Shown here in pieces: positions 30,063 through 40,439 of a stretch of 64,000 bases of DNA. The stretch spans positions 1-64,000 of the forward strand of contig JAAYJS010000018.1 of assembly GCA_012522805.1 (NCBI GenBank). The letters run 5' to 3'. How positions within the stretch are numbered: the stretch's first letter is position 1; every line of letters starts with the position of its first letter. The translations under genes and the position numbers were made by a program. The stretch comes from Eubacteriaceae bacterium. Its GTDB lineage: Bacteria; Bacillota; Clostridia; Eubacteriales; Eubacteriaceae. The notes beneath the pieces are model-generated. The model did no database searches, was not told the DNA's origin, and was given only the letters and a program-made list of their open reading frames with translations.

Positions 30063-30716
30063 ATGCGAGAATTAGAGACAAGAAAAGCCATCATCGATGC
30101 TTGCCTTTGGATGGAAGCCACCGGTATGGCCATTGGCACTTGGGGCAATATCAGCATGCGCATAGAAGACAACCAAATGTTGGTCACCCCCAGTAAAATA
30201 GCCTACGACGCCCTACAACCCACCGATTTGGTTGTCGTCGATCTAGAGGGCAACCAACTGGAGGGAAAGCGGCATCCTACCTCTGAAATGCATCTCCACC
30301 GTTTACTTTACAAACACCGTGCCGATGTCAATGCCATCGTCCATTGCCATCCTGTCTATGCATCGGCAGTTTGTGCTAGTGGTGGGGGCATTCCGCCCAT
30401 TTTAGAAGAAATGAGCCAAATGATAGGCGGCGAAATCCCCATAACCGAGCGGTATATCAACGCAGGGGAGCATTTATTGTTGGCAGAGGAGACTGTCAAA
30501 GCTTTGGGAAATAAAAATGCGGTGCTGATACGCAATCACGCACCGGTCTGTGTGGGAAGAGACCTCGAGGAAGCCAAAGTTTGTTGTCAGGTGACTGAGA
30601 AAGCCGCTAAATGTTATTTAGCATTAAAAGGGGGAATGGCAATACACACCATTCCGAACTCTTTGGTTCAAGCGGAGAGGGAACGATTTTTAACCCGTTA
30701 CGGAAACGAACATTAA
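30063..30716 (+). CDS. Class II aldolase paralog (L-fuculose-phosphate aldolase family)
   Basis: GTWGNISMRI, IVHCHPVYASAV, LIRNHAPVC. Confidence 0.9.
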   Translation: MRELETRKAIIDACLWMEATGMAIGTWGNISMRIEDNQMLVTPSKIAYDALQPTDLVVVDLEGNQLEGKRHPTSEMHLHRLLYKHRADVNAIVHCHPVYASAVCASGGGIPPILEEMSQMIGGEIPITERYINAGEHLLLAEETVKALGNKNAVLIRNHAPVCVGRDLEEAKVCCQVTEKAAKCYLALKGGMAIHTIPNSLVQAERERFLTRYGNEH

Positions 30717-30720
30717 AAAG

Positions 30721-30748
30721 AAAAACGGAGCACAACACTCCGTTTTTT
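30721..30748 (+). terminator. Rho-independent terminator
   Basis: AAAACGGAGcacaacaCTCCGTTTTTT. Confidence 0.85.
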
Positions 30749-30895
30749 CATGTCTGATTTTTCAATGGGAATGGGAATCGGATCGCAGTGATTGACGAAT
30801 ACATCCGCAAACGGGTATTGTCCAGTGTTCGAGAAAAGAGCAGCTACAAGACATTAAAGTTTCTAGAAGGGCCATCCTTTCATTAAAAGAGTGTC

Positions 30896-30924
30896 TTGAC
30901 AAAGAGAAAACAAAGCTTTATAAT
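30896..30924 (+). promoter_or_regulatory. SigmaA promoter of tRNA-Asn copy 2
   Basis: TTGACA-N17-TATAAT. Confidence 0.8.
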
Positions 30925-30935
30925 ATCTATGCTAT

Positions 30936-31010
30936 TCCTCAGTAGCTCAACGGTGGAGCACTCGGCTGTTAACCGATAGGTTGTTGGTTCGAATCCAACC
31001 TGGGGAGCCA
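30936..31010 (+). tRNA. tRNA-Asn(GTT)
   Basis: TCCTCAGTAGCTCAACGGTGGAGCACTCGGCTGTTAACCGATAGGTTGTTGGTTCGAATCCAACCTGGGGAGCCA; cloverleaf folds apart from a C27-U43 mismatch. Confidence 0.95.
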
Positions 31011-31038
31011 TTTTTTTGCAAATCTAAACCAGTCAAAA

Positions 31039-31161
31039 CTATACTAAAAGGTGTTTTACAATTTTACCATGGGATTCGGTGCAGTTGTAAGCGATGATGA
31101 TTAGATCGTCATCGATATAGACGGTGTTGATAAAGGACCGGAACGGTAGTTCTCGGTTCTT
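31039..31161 (-). pseudogene. C-terminal remnant resembling a serine site-specific recombinase
   Basis: Minus strand KNRELPFRSFINTVYIDDDLIIIAYNCTESHGKIVKHLLV*, resembles the DTFINxVYLYDDKIxITFNY tail of large serine recombinases; upstream frame closed. Confidence 0.4.
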
Positions 31162-31511
31162 TTTTTATTGTGTTGTCCATCTCGAGGTTACACCATGCTC
31201 TCAAAATCCTGAAGATATGGGATCTTCAGCGATGAATGGCGATGGAATCGAGAAAAGTGCCAATATTGAGAATGTTATGGCATAAGCAGATTGAATCGGC
31301 AAGGACAACATCGATGAACTAGTGACAGTATTCGTGTCAGTATAAAAATTTATGTTGTGATGGATGTCATGGAAGACTCATTAGAATTACCGGTGTTGCA
31401 GCTTAAGTACATTGCTACCGTTTTATTTGAAGTTTAAAAATAGAAAAAAATTGCAAAAAACAAACACTTCTCGTGCGAGGAGTTTTATCCGTAAACAAGT
31501 TGTCGAGCCGA

Positions 31512-31892
31512 TTATTCAAGAATGAGTGGCTCAAAAACAGTGTACCAAAATACATTATAATCATCAATATCACCGTAGAGGATTTCATCGGGTATATATT
31601 TGATTTCAGAATCATCAACATTAAAAAGCCCTTGTTGTCCCTTAACCGGCAGGGGATAGATGGGGCGCGGGTCGGTGAAAACCCACTCGAAGTCGCGATC
31701 ACCTTTTCTAATAACGTCTACCAAGTTGACTACTACCAAGGCATGTCCTGGTATCGTGCCAGAGACTTTTTTCGCAGTAGCGCAAATCAAAAGATCGCCC
31801 CGGTGGTGTGTACGCCAAGTACGATACTCAATGGTCTTTTCGCCTGACAAGACCTCTAAGGCATAACCTGGCCATAAAGATAGTGCTTTCAT
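31512..31892 (-). CDS. ASCH-domain protein
   Basis: MKALSLWPGYALEVLSGEKTIEYRTWRTHHRGDLLICATAKK is an ASCH/PUA-like signature. Confidence 0.85.
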   Translation of the reverse strand: MKALSLWPGYALEVLSGEKTIEYRTWRTHHRGDLLICATAKKVSGTIPGHALVVVNLVDVIRKGDRDFEWVFTDPRPIYPLPVKGQQGLFNVDDSEIKYIPDEILYGDIDDYNVFWYTVFEPLILE

Positions 31893-32485
31893 AAGCTATC
31901 TCCCAAAATCTATTCTTCATCGTGCATCAAAGATCAATGAAAAAATTAATATAACGAATTACGGCATTGAATACTACTAGAATATCAAAACACTTGTTAC
32001 AAAGCAAGGAATGCAGCGACTAAGCAACTGTTTGATTTTGGCTTCGAAAGTGTAATGTTTTTTTGATGTCTTATACGGACGACGTTAATCTTTACCGATC
32101 TTTGCGATGAATTCTTTCAAACGGTAGAATGCTTGATCGTGATAAAAGAGCATCTCATCTTCTTTATGAGATCGCACCACTTTACGTTTTTCCTAAGATG
32201 CATAGACCTATCTACTCAAGCGCATACTTTTCTTTACACATATGCAGGAAAGCGGAGATTTTATCTGGTGTTTCGTCATCATAGAAAAATTTGAGACCAT
32301 TGTCCACTCGAATACAAGGAATTTTATAGCCAGCCCGGTTGTTATGATATTTGGGGCGTTTGCTACAATGAGCGTGAAAATTTGGTCGAAAATAGCGCCC
32401 AATTTTTGAACAAAAAAACAGCGATTCATTCAAGCATCTGAAAAATCGCTGTTTTGTTTTTAATTTGAGACAAAAATGGCTCAAG

Positions 32486-33361
32486 TTAAACGCTTGATTG
32501 AGCTTCGTCGAGCAGATCGATCAGTTTCGGTAGCATTTTTTCAAACTTAACACCGTACCAATGGTCTGCGTCTTTTTTGGTGTGTTCAATACTGGCTAAG
32601 GTAAAGTCTGCGGCAATTCTTGCGGCATCGTAGATAGACAAGCCGTTCATCAATGCGCCGACAAAGGCAGAGGCATAGACATCGCCGGTGCCGTGGCAAC
32701 CTTCGGCAAAACGTTTATGTTCGTAATAACTCTCTTTTCCATCTTCAACGACGATGACACCGGTTTTTTCCGGCTGGTAGCCGACACCGGTTAGTATGAC
32801 GGTACCGGCACCGATGGCAACGAGTTTACTCAGCAGTTCATCGATATAAGCTCGATCGTACTCTGTTTTAAAGTCCATGCCGGTCATAAAGCAAGCTTCG
32901 GTGATATTGGGTATGATGATATCCGCCTTAGAACAGAGGGTCATAATAGCCTTGACATAGGTGTCGTCGAAACCGGCATACAATTCGCCATGATCCGCCA
33001 TAGCGGGGTCGACGATTTTTAGTCCGGTGGGTTTATTGACCCTGTTCATGACGTCAATCACATAATCGATTTGCTTGGTACTGCCTAAGTAGCCGGTATA
33101 GATCGCATCGAAATCGATGTTTTCCTTTTCCCAATGGCTGACGATAGAGGGGATATCTTCGGTTAAATCTCTAAATGTATACCCTGTAAAGCCACTGGTA
33201 TGGGTGGAAAGCACTGCAGAAGGTAGGACAGAGGCTTCTACACCGCAAGCGGAAATAATCGGCAAGGCAACGGTCAGAGAACATTGGCCGACACAGGAAA
33301 TATCTTGTATGGTGAGAATTCTTTTATCTGTCAATTCTATACCATCCTGCAGGTTTCGCAT
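32486..33361 (-). CDS. Pyridoxal/pyridoxamine kinase (PdxK/PdxY-like)
   Basis: ILTIQDISCVGQCSLTVALPIISACGVEASVLPSAVLSTHTSGF, FAEGCHGTGDVYASAFVGA. Confidence 0.9.
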   Translation of the reverse strand: MRNLQDGIELTDKRILTIQDISCVGQCSLTVALPIISACGVEASVLPSAVLSTHTSGFTGYTFRDLTEDIPSIVSHWEKENIDFDAIYTGYLGSTKQIDYVIDVMNRVNKPTGLKIVDPAMADHGELYAGFDDTYVKAIMTLCSKADIIIPNITEACFMTGMDFKTEYDRAYIDELLSKLVAIGAGTVILTGVGYQPEKTGVIVVEDGKESYYEHKRFAEGCHGTGDVYASAFVGALMNGLSIYDAARIAADFTLASIEHTKKDADHWYGVKFEKMLPKLIDLLDEAQSSV

Positions 33362-33771
33362 TCAGCACAATTGGGGAACAAGCTTTTGTCGTATGGAATG
33401 TTGTTTCGCTCATAATAATTTTGGATTGCTGCTTTCAGAGCTTCCTCCGCTAGGACAGAACAATGTATTTTAGGAGCAGGAAGTCCACCTAAGGCCTCCA
33501 CGACTTCACGATTGGTTAAGGTCATCGCCTCTTCTAAGCTTTTACCCTTTACCATTTCCGTTGCAATGGATGAAGTGGCTATCGCTGCGCCACAGCCAAA
33601 GGTTTGAAATTTAACATCTTCGATGCGATTTTCCTTGATCTTAAGGAAAAATTTCATGATATCTCCACATTTTACATTGCCAACCTCTCCCACGCCATCG
33701 GCGTCGGGAATTTCACCCACATTGCGTGGGTTAGTAAAATGATCCATTACTTTTTCACTGTATAAAGACAT
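33337..33771 (-). CDS. NifU/IscU-like Fe-S scaffold protein
   Basis: MDHFTNPRNVGEI, GNVKCGDIM, FQTFGCGAAIATSS, KIHCSVLAEEALKAAI. Confidence 0.94.
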   Translation of the reverse strand: MSLYSEKVMDHFTNPRNVGEIPDADGVGEVGNVKCGDIMKFFLKIKENRIEDVKFQTFGCGAAIATSSIATEMVKGKSLEEAMTLTNREVVEALGGLPAPKIHCSVLAEEALKAAIQNYYERNNIPYDKSLFPNCAECETCRMV

Positions 33772-33783
33772 GGTTTACTCCTT

Positions 33784-34974
33784 TCAAAGTATAAAATCTT
33801 TTTCGCCTCTTACTTTTGAAACCCACACGGGGGACATCATTCGCAATTGATCGACGACTTTTGGAATTTCTTTTATCATATAGTCAACTTCTTCTTCCGT
33901 GTTCTCTTCGGATAGACTTAAACGCAGAGAACCGTGGGCTATTTCGTGGGAACGGCCGATGGCCAAAAGCACATGACTTGGATCCAAAGATCCGGAAGTA
34001 CAGGCCGACCCGGAAGAGGCATAAATACCTTTTGCGTTGAGAAGTAACAACAAGGCTTCGCCTTCGATGCCTTCAAAACAAAAGCTGACATTGCCGGGCA
34101 AACGTTTCTCTGGATCTCCGTTTAAAGCGGCGTGCTCGATGGTGGATAAACCACGAATCAGCTGATCGCGCAAGGCGGATATTTTCTGAATATTTTCCGT
34201 TAAGCGGTTCATGCTTTCTTCTAATGTGGCGGCCATACCGACAATGGCAGGCATGTTTTCGGTACCGGCACGCTTGCCTCTTTCTTGGGCCCCGCCTTCT
34301 ATTAAGGTTGCAATCGGAATACCTTTTCGGACGTATAAAGCGCCGACACCCTTAGGACCATGAAATTTGTGACCGGACAGGGATAATAGGTCGATGTTGT
34401 CGGAAACGACATCGATGGGTAAGTGGCCGACGACTTGTACCGCATCGGTGTGAAACAATACATTTTTATCATGACAGATCGCTCCGATTTCTGCAATGGG
34501 TTGAACGGTTCCGATTTCGTTGTTGGCATACATAATGGTAACCAAGCAAGTGTCTTCGCGGATAGCATCGGCGACTTGCGCCGGGTCAATTAAACCATTT
34601 TCGTGGACATCCAACAAAGTGAGTTCGAAGCCTTCTTCTTTTTCCAGTTTTTGGAGGGCATGCAGAACGGCGTGGTGCTCGAAGGCTGTGGATATGATGT
34701 GTTTTTTACCTTTTTTCTTGCCAAGTTTAGCTGCTGTAAGGATCGCTTGATTGTCGGATTCGCTCCCGCCGGATGTAAAGAGAACCTCCCGGGGAGTACA
34801 GCCAATGGCATCAGCTACGATCTCTCTTGCAGTTTGAAGCGCTTCAGCGGCTTGTTGTCCAGGCGTATGCAGGCTGGAGGGGTTGCCGTAGTGCTCTTTT
34901 AAATAGGGTAACATCGCGTTAAAAGCTGTCTCGCTCATTTTTGTCGTTGCGGCATTATCCGCATATATTTTCAT
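33784..34974 (-). CDS. Cysteine desulfurase (NifS/IscS)
   Basis: [63 protein letters not shown] at 34974. Confidence 0.95.
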   Translation of the reverse strand: MKIYADNAATTKMSETAFNAMLPYLKEHYGNPSSLHTPGQQAAEALQTAREIVADAIGCTPREVLFTSGGSESDNQAILTAAKLGKKKGKKHIISTAFEHHAVLHALQKLEKEEGFELTLLDVHENGLIDPAQVADAIREDTCLVTIMYANNEIGTVQPIAEIGAICHDKNVLFHTDAVQVVGHLPIDVVSDNIDLLSLSGHKFHGPKGVGALYVRKGIPIATLIEGGAQERGKRAGTENMPAIVGMAATLEESMNRLTENIQKISALRDQLIRGLSTIEHAALNGDPEKRLPGNVSFCFEGIEGEALLLLLNAKGIYASSGSACTSGSLDPSHVLLAIGRSHEIAHGSLRLSLSEENTEEEVDYMIKEIPKVVDQLRMMSPVWVSKVRGEKDFIL

Positions 34975-35643
34975 AGTATTTCTCCTTACATAAATGCTTG
35001 TCATTAGAACATTTTACGTTTTTAAGGCATCTCTGTCAAGTTCGGACTCAAAAACAAATCGGCTCTTCTTAGGTTGTTAAAAAACTGAAGCCTCTTAGTG
35101 AGATTTTTTGAAAAATTGTTTATTGAATGAAAGGTTTTTCAAAGGAAAATTCTTAAAAGCGTAAGACCAATGTCTAAAAGTAAGTTCTGCAGTTGACTAC
35201 AAAGGTGGTGTGTCGAGCTGTAATCACTTATCTGTTCATCGTCTAGTTGTCGTTGACGGTAGGTTAAACAGTTTAGGTCTTGGCATGAAAAAAGCACCTG
35301 CTCGAGGTGCTCTGTGTTTATTTTGGTGGATGATGGCCATGATGTGATGGCTAGTGGTCGGATTGTTTCGGTTGCACTTTGTGATTTCGATGCCTGCCAC
35401 TTGCGGATGACAGATAACTTCTTTCCAAATTTTTCTGCCGGTTCTTGCAGCACACCGAAAATGGGAATTGTGCCATCCAAAAGTGTAAAGCGCGAACAAC
35501 CGGAATGCTGTAACTGCTTTGTAATCTTTTGCTAAATTGCGACGGTTTGCCACATCGGTAGAAAGGCATTCTGTTTGAGACTGAGGCGACCGTTTGTCAA
35601 ATAGTGTTGACAGGATTTGTTTTTGGCTGGCAGTTGTTGTATT

Positions 35644-36579
35644 TTATTCCTCTGACGGGTCTATGCGGTAATCGGGACGTTCCGTTTTGTTTCTGACATC
35701 CCATAGTATTCTGCCGTAGCCGGTATCGGAGACTTCCAAAACAAGGCCGTCTTCATTGGCTTGTGTTTGCAACCAAGATAAGATTTTGACTGCATTTTCC
35801 GGTGTCGCATCTCCCGGTGGTAGGGCATGTTCCATTACAAATTCCACATATTCATCATCGGGGCTTATCCAAACTTCTTGGTGATGTGTCTCATAGCTGG
35901 TTTCCGGATTGTATCCCAAAAGAAACAGCACATTAAATAGAGAGTAAAACCGACGGCCTGTCCATTGACGCGTTGGTTTTCGAGAAAAAACTTCTTGGAT
36001 AACTTGCTCACTGAGGTGATTTTTTCTACTTAAATGCGTAATGTTACAGCACCATTTGCGGCTCATGTCCATAGATTTCATCAGACCGTTCATGCCCTGA
36101 ATGGCCGGTGTTAGTGAGCTGAACACGATATCGAAAGCTTCTTTATAGCCTTCCTTTTCGATATCTAAAGTTTGAAAATCACAAGTGTGGAGGGTTGCAT
36201 TGGTTAACCCTTCCCGTTGAAGGAGTTCCATACCGTGGGCGACCATTTTTTCGGAAAAATCTAAACCGACCACGCGGCGTACTTTTTTCGCAAAAGCTGC
36301 TGCAAACTGGCCGGGACCACAACCGATATCCACAATACTATAGTTTTCTTGCAACAACCCTCTGTGTTCGAGATAGTTGATGGTGCTATCCACACGTTCG
36401 TTACCTGTTGGTTGTCTCTGTCGTTTCTTTTCCCAGACCTCTGCACGTTGATTCCATTTCTGAGGAGAGTGCTCCGGTGCACCGGCACGTTTCGATTCTT
36501 GCAAAGCGATAAAATATGTCAGATCTTCTGGTTTTGAGACGTTTGGATGGATGTTGGTTTTAATATTTAAATTTTTCAT
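35644..36579 (-). CDS. Class I SAM-dependent methyltransferase
   Basis: SIVDIGCGPGQFAAAFAKKVRRVVGLDFSEKMV. Confidence 0.88.
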   Translation of the reverse strand: MKNLNIKTNIHPNVSKPEDLTYFIALQESKRAGAPEHSPQKWNQRAEVWEKKRQRQPTGNERVDSTINYLEHRGLLQENYSIVDIGCGPGQFAAAFAKKVRRVVGLDFSEKMVAHGMELLQREGLTNATLHTCDFQTLDIEKEGYKEAFDIVFSSLTPAIQGMNGLMKSMDMSRKWCCNITHLSRKNHLSEQVIQEVFSRKPTRQWTGRRFYSLFNVLFLLGYNPETSYETHHQEVWISPDDEYVEFVMEHALPPGDATPENAVKILSWLQTQANEDGLVLEVSDTGYGRILWDVRNKTERPDYRIDPSEE

Positions 36580-36673
36580 GCCGCATGTCCTCTCCGGTTA
36601 AATTGCTATTTTCATTCTTGTATAGCCTTTGAATTGTGTGAATACAGTCATTTTCAGAGCAGCGTTTCCGCGA

Positions 36674-37603
36674 TTATAAAAACATAGGGGTAGATAGGTA
36701 GCGGTCTCCGGTATCCGGCAAAAGGAAAACAATGGTTTTACCGGAATAATCCGAACGTTTTGCCAATTGAATGGCGGCATGCATCGCTGCCCCGGAAGAG
36801 ATGCCCACTAAAAGCCCTTCCAAGTGTCCAATTTGTCTACCGGTAGCAAAGGCATCTTCATTGGAAACCCTGATGATGTCGTCATAAATCTCGGTGTCCA
36901 ACACTTCGGGAATAAAACCGGCACCGATCCCCTGAATTTGGTGTGCACCGGCAGTCCCGTCGGTTAAGACCGGCGAATCTTCAGGTTCTACACCAACGAT
37001 TCGAACATTTTCGTTTTTAGATTTTAAATATTGCCCCACACCGGTAATCGTACCTCCGGTACCGATGCCGGCGACGAAAACATCGACCTGACCTTCGGTA
37101 TCTTCCCAAATTTCCGGACCGGTGGTTTGATAATGAATTTCAGGGTTTGCCGGGTTTGTAAATTGTCCGGGAATAAAGGCGTCGGGCAATTCCTTCGCTA
37201 AAGCTTTCGCACGATCGATGGCACCTTGCATACCCTTGGCACCTTCTGTCAACACCAGCTCTGCTCCGTAAGCTGTCATGAGTTGCCGGCGCTCAACACT
37301 CATCGTATCCGGCATGACGATGATCAGAGGATAACCTCTAATAGCAGCAACCGATGCTAAACCAATACCGGTATTGCCGGAAGTAGGTTCAATGATAACG
37401 GAATGGGGGGTTAAAAGACCTTTTGCTTCGGCATCGTCCAGCATGGCTTTGGCAATGCGGTCTTTCACAGAACCTGCGGGGTTGTAGGATTCTATTTTAG
37501 CTAGGATACGGGCCTTTAAGTTGAATTTTTTATTTAGTCTGTTGAAGGCCACCAATGGGGTGTTGCCGATGAGTTCTTCGGCAGATGAAAATATTTTAGA
37601 CAT
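36674..37603 (-). CDS. cysK: Cysteine synthase A
   Basis: YNPAGSVKDRIAKAM, EPTSGNTGIGLA, GIGTGGTITGVG, GISSGAA. Confidence 0.95.
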   Translation of the reverse strand: MSKIFSSAEELIGNTPLVAFNRLNKKFNLKARILAKIESYNPAGSVKDRIAKAMLDDAEAKGLLTPHSVIIEPTSGNTGIGLASVAAIRGYPLIIVMPDTMSVERRQLMTAYGAELVLTEGAKGMQGAIDRAKALAKELPDAFIPGQFTNPANPEIHYQTTGPEIWEDTEGQVDVFVAGIGTGGTITGVGQYLKSKNENVRIVGVEPEDSPVLTDGTAGAHQIQGIGAGFIPEVLDTEIYDDIIRVSNEDAFATGRQIGHLEGLLVGISSGAAMHAAIQLAKRSDYSGKTIVFLLPDTGDRYLSTPMFL

Positions 37604-37724
37604 GAATTTTCTCCTTTATAGTGTATTGAATACGAAATCAGCTATTATTTTTGCGGCATCAATTAAGAACACAGTATACTCAAGCTACCCATTATCTTTA
37701 CGTTGCAATTTGTGTTGAAAAATA

Positions 37725-37772
37725 AAACAACACACCTTGATCATACGTCACTGCAAAAGATGTGTTGTTGGT
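37725..37772 (-). terminator. Terminator of the TetR gene
   Basis: Minus strand AACAACACATCTT...AAGGTGTGTTGTT followed by TTATTTTT. Confidence 0.75.
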
Positions 37773-37790
37773 TTGACTTTCCATTAAACT

Positions 37791-38444
37791 TTAGGTATTG
37801 ATAAAATCATCAGCCGTAAAGCGGATGCGTTTCATAAGGGAATCTATTTTGTGAATATTTTTTTCTATAACGGCTAAGGAGGCTCCGGTTAAGCGAGCAG
37901 ACAAGGTCGAAACAAAATCCGACATTTGGTAGGGTGCTTGTTGATCCCAAAGAGATGAAGTATCGTTGACCAATTGTTTACGGGTGCCGTACTCCACGAC
38001 CAGTAATCTTTGCAACACGGCGTGGTCGATATCCAAGGACAATTCCATTATATTTTCATAGATGTTGTTTTGAAGGATTTCTTGAGTTTCTTCTAAGATG
38101 TAATCTTTTGTTATATATAGACGGTAAAGTTTTAGCAAATTCTCGTTATTAAAAATGGAACCGTAATAGAGACGATAAAAAATTAACTGGCGTTGAATTT
38201 GGTTTTCAATGTGATTCCCAACTTGTGTTTCGATTTCTGTATAAATTTTCAAAATAAATTGATGGAAAGCATCGCCCAGAAGATCATTCTTTTTGTAATA
38301 GTAGTTGACTAAACCGACGGGTACATCTGCTGTGTTGGCAATGTCCGCAATGGTTGTCTCTTTAAACCCTTTTTCATAAAAAAGTTTTTTAGCAACAGAC
38401 AAAATTTTATTTTTTGTCTCAATGCCTTTTTTATAATGACCCAT
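37791..38444 (-). CDS. TetR-family transcriptional regulator
   Basis: KILSVAKKLFYEKGFKETTIADIANTADVPVGLVNYYYKKNDLL. Confidence 0.9.
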   Translation of the reverse strand: MGHYKKGIETKNKILSVAKKLFYEKGFKETTIADIANTADVPVGLVNYYYKKNDLLGDAFHQFILKIYTEIETQVGNHIENQIQRQLIFYRLYYGSIFNNENLLKLYRLYITKDYILEETQEILQNNIYENIMELSLDIDHAVLQRLLVVEYGTRKQLVNDTSSLWDQQAPYQMSDFVSTLSARLTGASLAVIEKNIHKIDSLMKRIRFTADDFINT

Positions 38445-38693
38445 TATTCCCCCTCTTATATTTTAGAATATAACATTCTTTCTATTATTGCATATTATTG
38501 CATAAATAAGAATAAGTTTCAATACTTTGGCCTTGAGGACAAAGTGGTTTTGCACATAAAAAAAATAGAACGTAATTGGTATAAATAAGTTAATGTGTTT
38601 AAAAACATCTCATCATAACATTTTTAGACAGAGATAACAATTCTTTTTATCGTTGTCTTTCAAAATTGTCAAAAAAATAACTTGATTAACTTA

Positions 38694-38717
38694 CTTGTAT
38701 ACACTATAATATACAAG
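38694..38717. promoter_or_regulatory. Operator-like inverted repeat overlapping the -10 of the ferredoxin gene
   Basis: CTTGTATA-cactataa-TATACAAG; embedded TATAAT. Confidence 0.55.
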
Positions 38718-38746
38718 GTAGATATTAGAGATTAAGGAGGAGTGCT

Positions 38747-39127
38747 GTGAAAAAAAGACTAAAGGTCGTTAACCAAAGTGATTGTCTAAAATGTTTAGCA
38801 TGTGAAGCTGCGTGCTCTATGGCATTTTATAAAGAGTTTGATCCTTCAAAGGCAAGCATTTATGTCACGGAAAAAAACAATGAACCAAAAACCGTAGTAT
38901 GTGTCCAATGTGGTAAATGTGCTAGAACTTGTGAATACGATGCGATCACACAAAACAAACGAGGTGTGTACGTCATCAACAAAAAATTGTGCACGGGCTG
39001 TGGTGAATGTGCAAAGGTATGTCCTTTTGGCGTTCTTGTTCATGAAGAAGAAAAACCGACCAAATGTATTGCTTGTGGTATCTGCGCAAGAGAATGTCCT
39101 ATGGATGTTTTAGCAGTGGTGGATTGA
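38747..39127 (+). CDS. 4Fe-4S polyferredoxin (four cysteine clusters; DmsB/HycB-like)
   Basis: CLKCLACEAAC, CVQCGKCARTC, CTGCGECAKVC, CIACGICAREC. Confidence 0.92.
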   Translation: MKKRLKVVNQSDCLKCLACEAACSMAFYKEFDPSKASIYVTEKNNEPKTVVCVQCGKCARTCEYDAITQNKRGVYVINKKLCTGCGECAKVCPFGVLVHEEEKPTKCIACGICARECPMDVLAVVD

Positions 39128-39179
39128 TTATAAAAAATACGGATGTTAAAATAAAAGACACTCCCTCAAAGCTGTGATG

Positions 39180-40241
39180 CTATTTGTAGGGAGTGTTTTT
39201 ACGTGAAGAAGAATTGTAAAAACGAAGCATTTTTTTAAAAGCAGTGGGCAAAGCAAAATCCGACAAAATATTTTTAGGAGAGATAAATACACCTTTATCT
39301 CCGTCGTGTTGCACTTGTTTGATGATGTATAGGTCAATCTCCCATGTGATATGGGTAAAAACGTGCTTGGTTTTACCAATTAAACAAAGTGGTTCTGTGT
39401 ACTTGTAAGTCTTCTGCAAATAATTGCCAATTCCCTGATTTTTTTCGACGATTGGAAAACCCCATAAACCGGATAGAAGCCCCTTGTCCGGGCGCTTTTC
39501 TATCAATAACTGCCCTTTTGTATCTTCGACAAGGCAGGCTTCCATGGCAAGAGTTTTTCGTTTTATTTTTTTCTTTTTAACGGGCAATAGATGGACATGT
39601 CCCGTTTCCAAGGCACTGCAATGCTCGCGTATTGGACACAGTAAACAATAAGGGTTAGTCGGTAAACATATTAACGCACCGAGCTCCATCATGGCTTCAT
39701 TAAAATCGCCGGGTTCATCCGGCATACATTGCGATAAGGCATGTTGTATTTGCCGCTTGGTCGCTTGCTCACCGATATCGTCAAAGGAATTGGTCAACCG
39801 GCTAAAAACACGCAGGACATTGCCATCCACCGCCGCTATCTTTTCATTAAAGCAAATGCTGGCAATAGCAGCAGCAGTATAGGGGCCGATCCCGGGAAGC
39901 TTAAGCAAATCTTTATAGTTGTCCGGTATAAAGCCGTGCCATTCTGTTACGATTATTTTAGCAGCGCGATGCAAGTTTTTTGCGCGGTTGTAATAACCCA
40001 ATCCCTCCCAATGTTTCAGCAAAAGATCTTCCTCTGCGGCAGCTAAAGCCTGCACATGAGGAAAGCTTTCGACAAATCGGTTGTAATAGGGGAGCAAAGT
40101 ATCGATTTGTGTTTGCTGTGCCATAATTTCCGATATCCATACGGCATAAGGGTCTTTGGTTAGACGAAAGGGTAAAGGACGTTTATTCTTTTCAAACCAT
40201 TGGAGTAGACTTTTCGTCCATGAAAAACTTGTAGTGTTCAT
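39180..40241 (-). CDS. mutY: A/G-specific adenine glycosylase
   Basis: WISEIMAQQTQIDTLLPYYNRF, LPGIGPYTAAAIASI, C-x6-C-x2-C-x5-C Fe-S loop; ATG at 40241. Confidence 0.94.
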   Translation of the reverse strand: MNTTSFSWTKSLLQWFEKNKRPLPFRLTKDPYAVWISEIMAQQTQIDTLLPYYNRFVESFPHVQALAAAEEDLLLKHWEGLGYYNRAKNLHRAAKIIVTEWHGFIPDNYKDLLKLPGIGPYTAAAIASICFNEKIAAVDGNVLRVFSRLTNSFDDIGEQATKRQIQHALSQCMPDEPGDFNEAMMELGALICLPTNPYCLLCPIREHCSALETGHVHLLPVKKKKIKRKTLAMEACLVEDTKGQLLIEKRPDKGLLSGLWGFPIVEKNQGIGNYLQKTYKYTEPLCLIGKTKHVFTHITWEIDLYIIKQVQHDGDKGVFISPKNILSDFALPTAFKKMLRFYNSSSRKNTPYK

Positions 40242-40367
40242 AAAAAAAAGTATATCACACTCTTGTATATAAAAAGGATACCTTAATTTGAACATGTCCT
40301 ATAAAATCGAAGCGACTGTCTCATCATATTTTATAGTAAAAACTTATTATAATATTTCGTCTTTTCC

Positions 40368-40396
40368 TTGACATGTATTTACATTCTTGTTACAAT
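40368..40396 (+). promoter_or_regulatory. SigmaA promoter
   Basis: TTGACA-N17-TACAAT upstream of the 3D-domain protein. Confidence 0.7.
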
Positions 40397-40439
40397 TCTA
40401 TATGTTTATTACGAAACTATGAAGATGAGGAAGGTCATA

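Noticed and set aside
32208-32484. 73-90 aa ORFs downstream of the pyridoxal kinase
   Set aside because: No recognisable motif and no convincing SD; could be a relic but cannot be assigned.
35139-35569. Overlapping ORFs between nifS and the methyltransferase gene
   Set aside because: Three frames open on one strand and one on the other with no family motif; possibly decayed sequence but not identifiable by eye.
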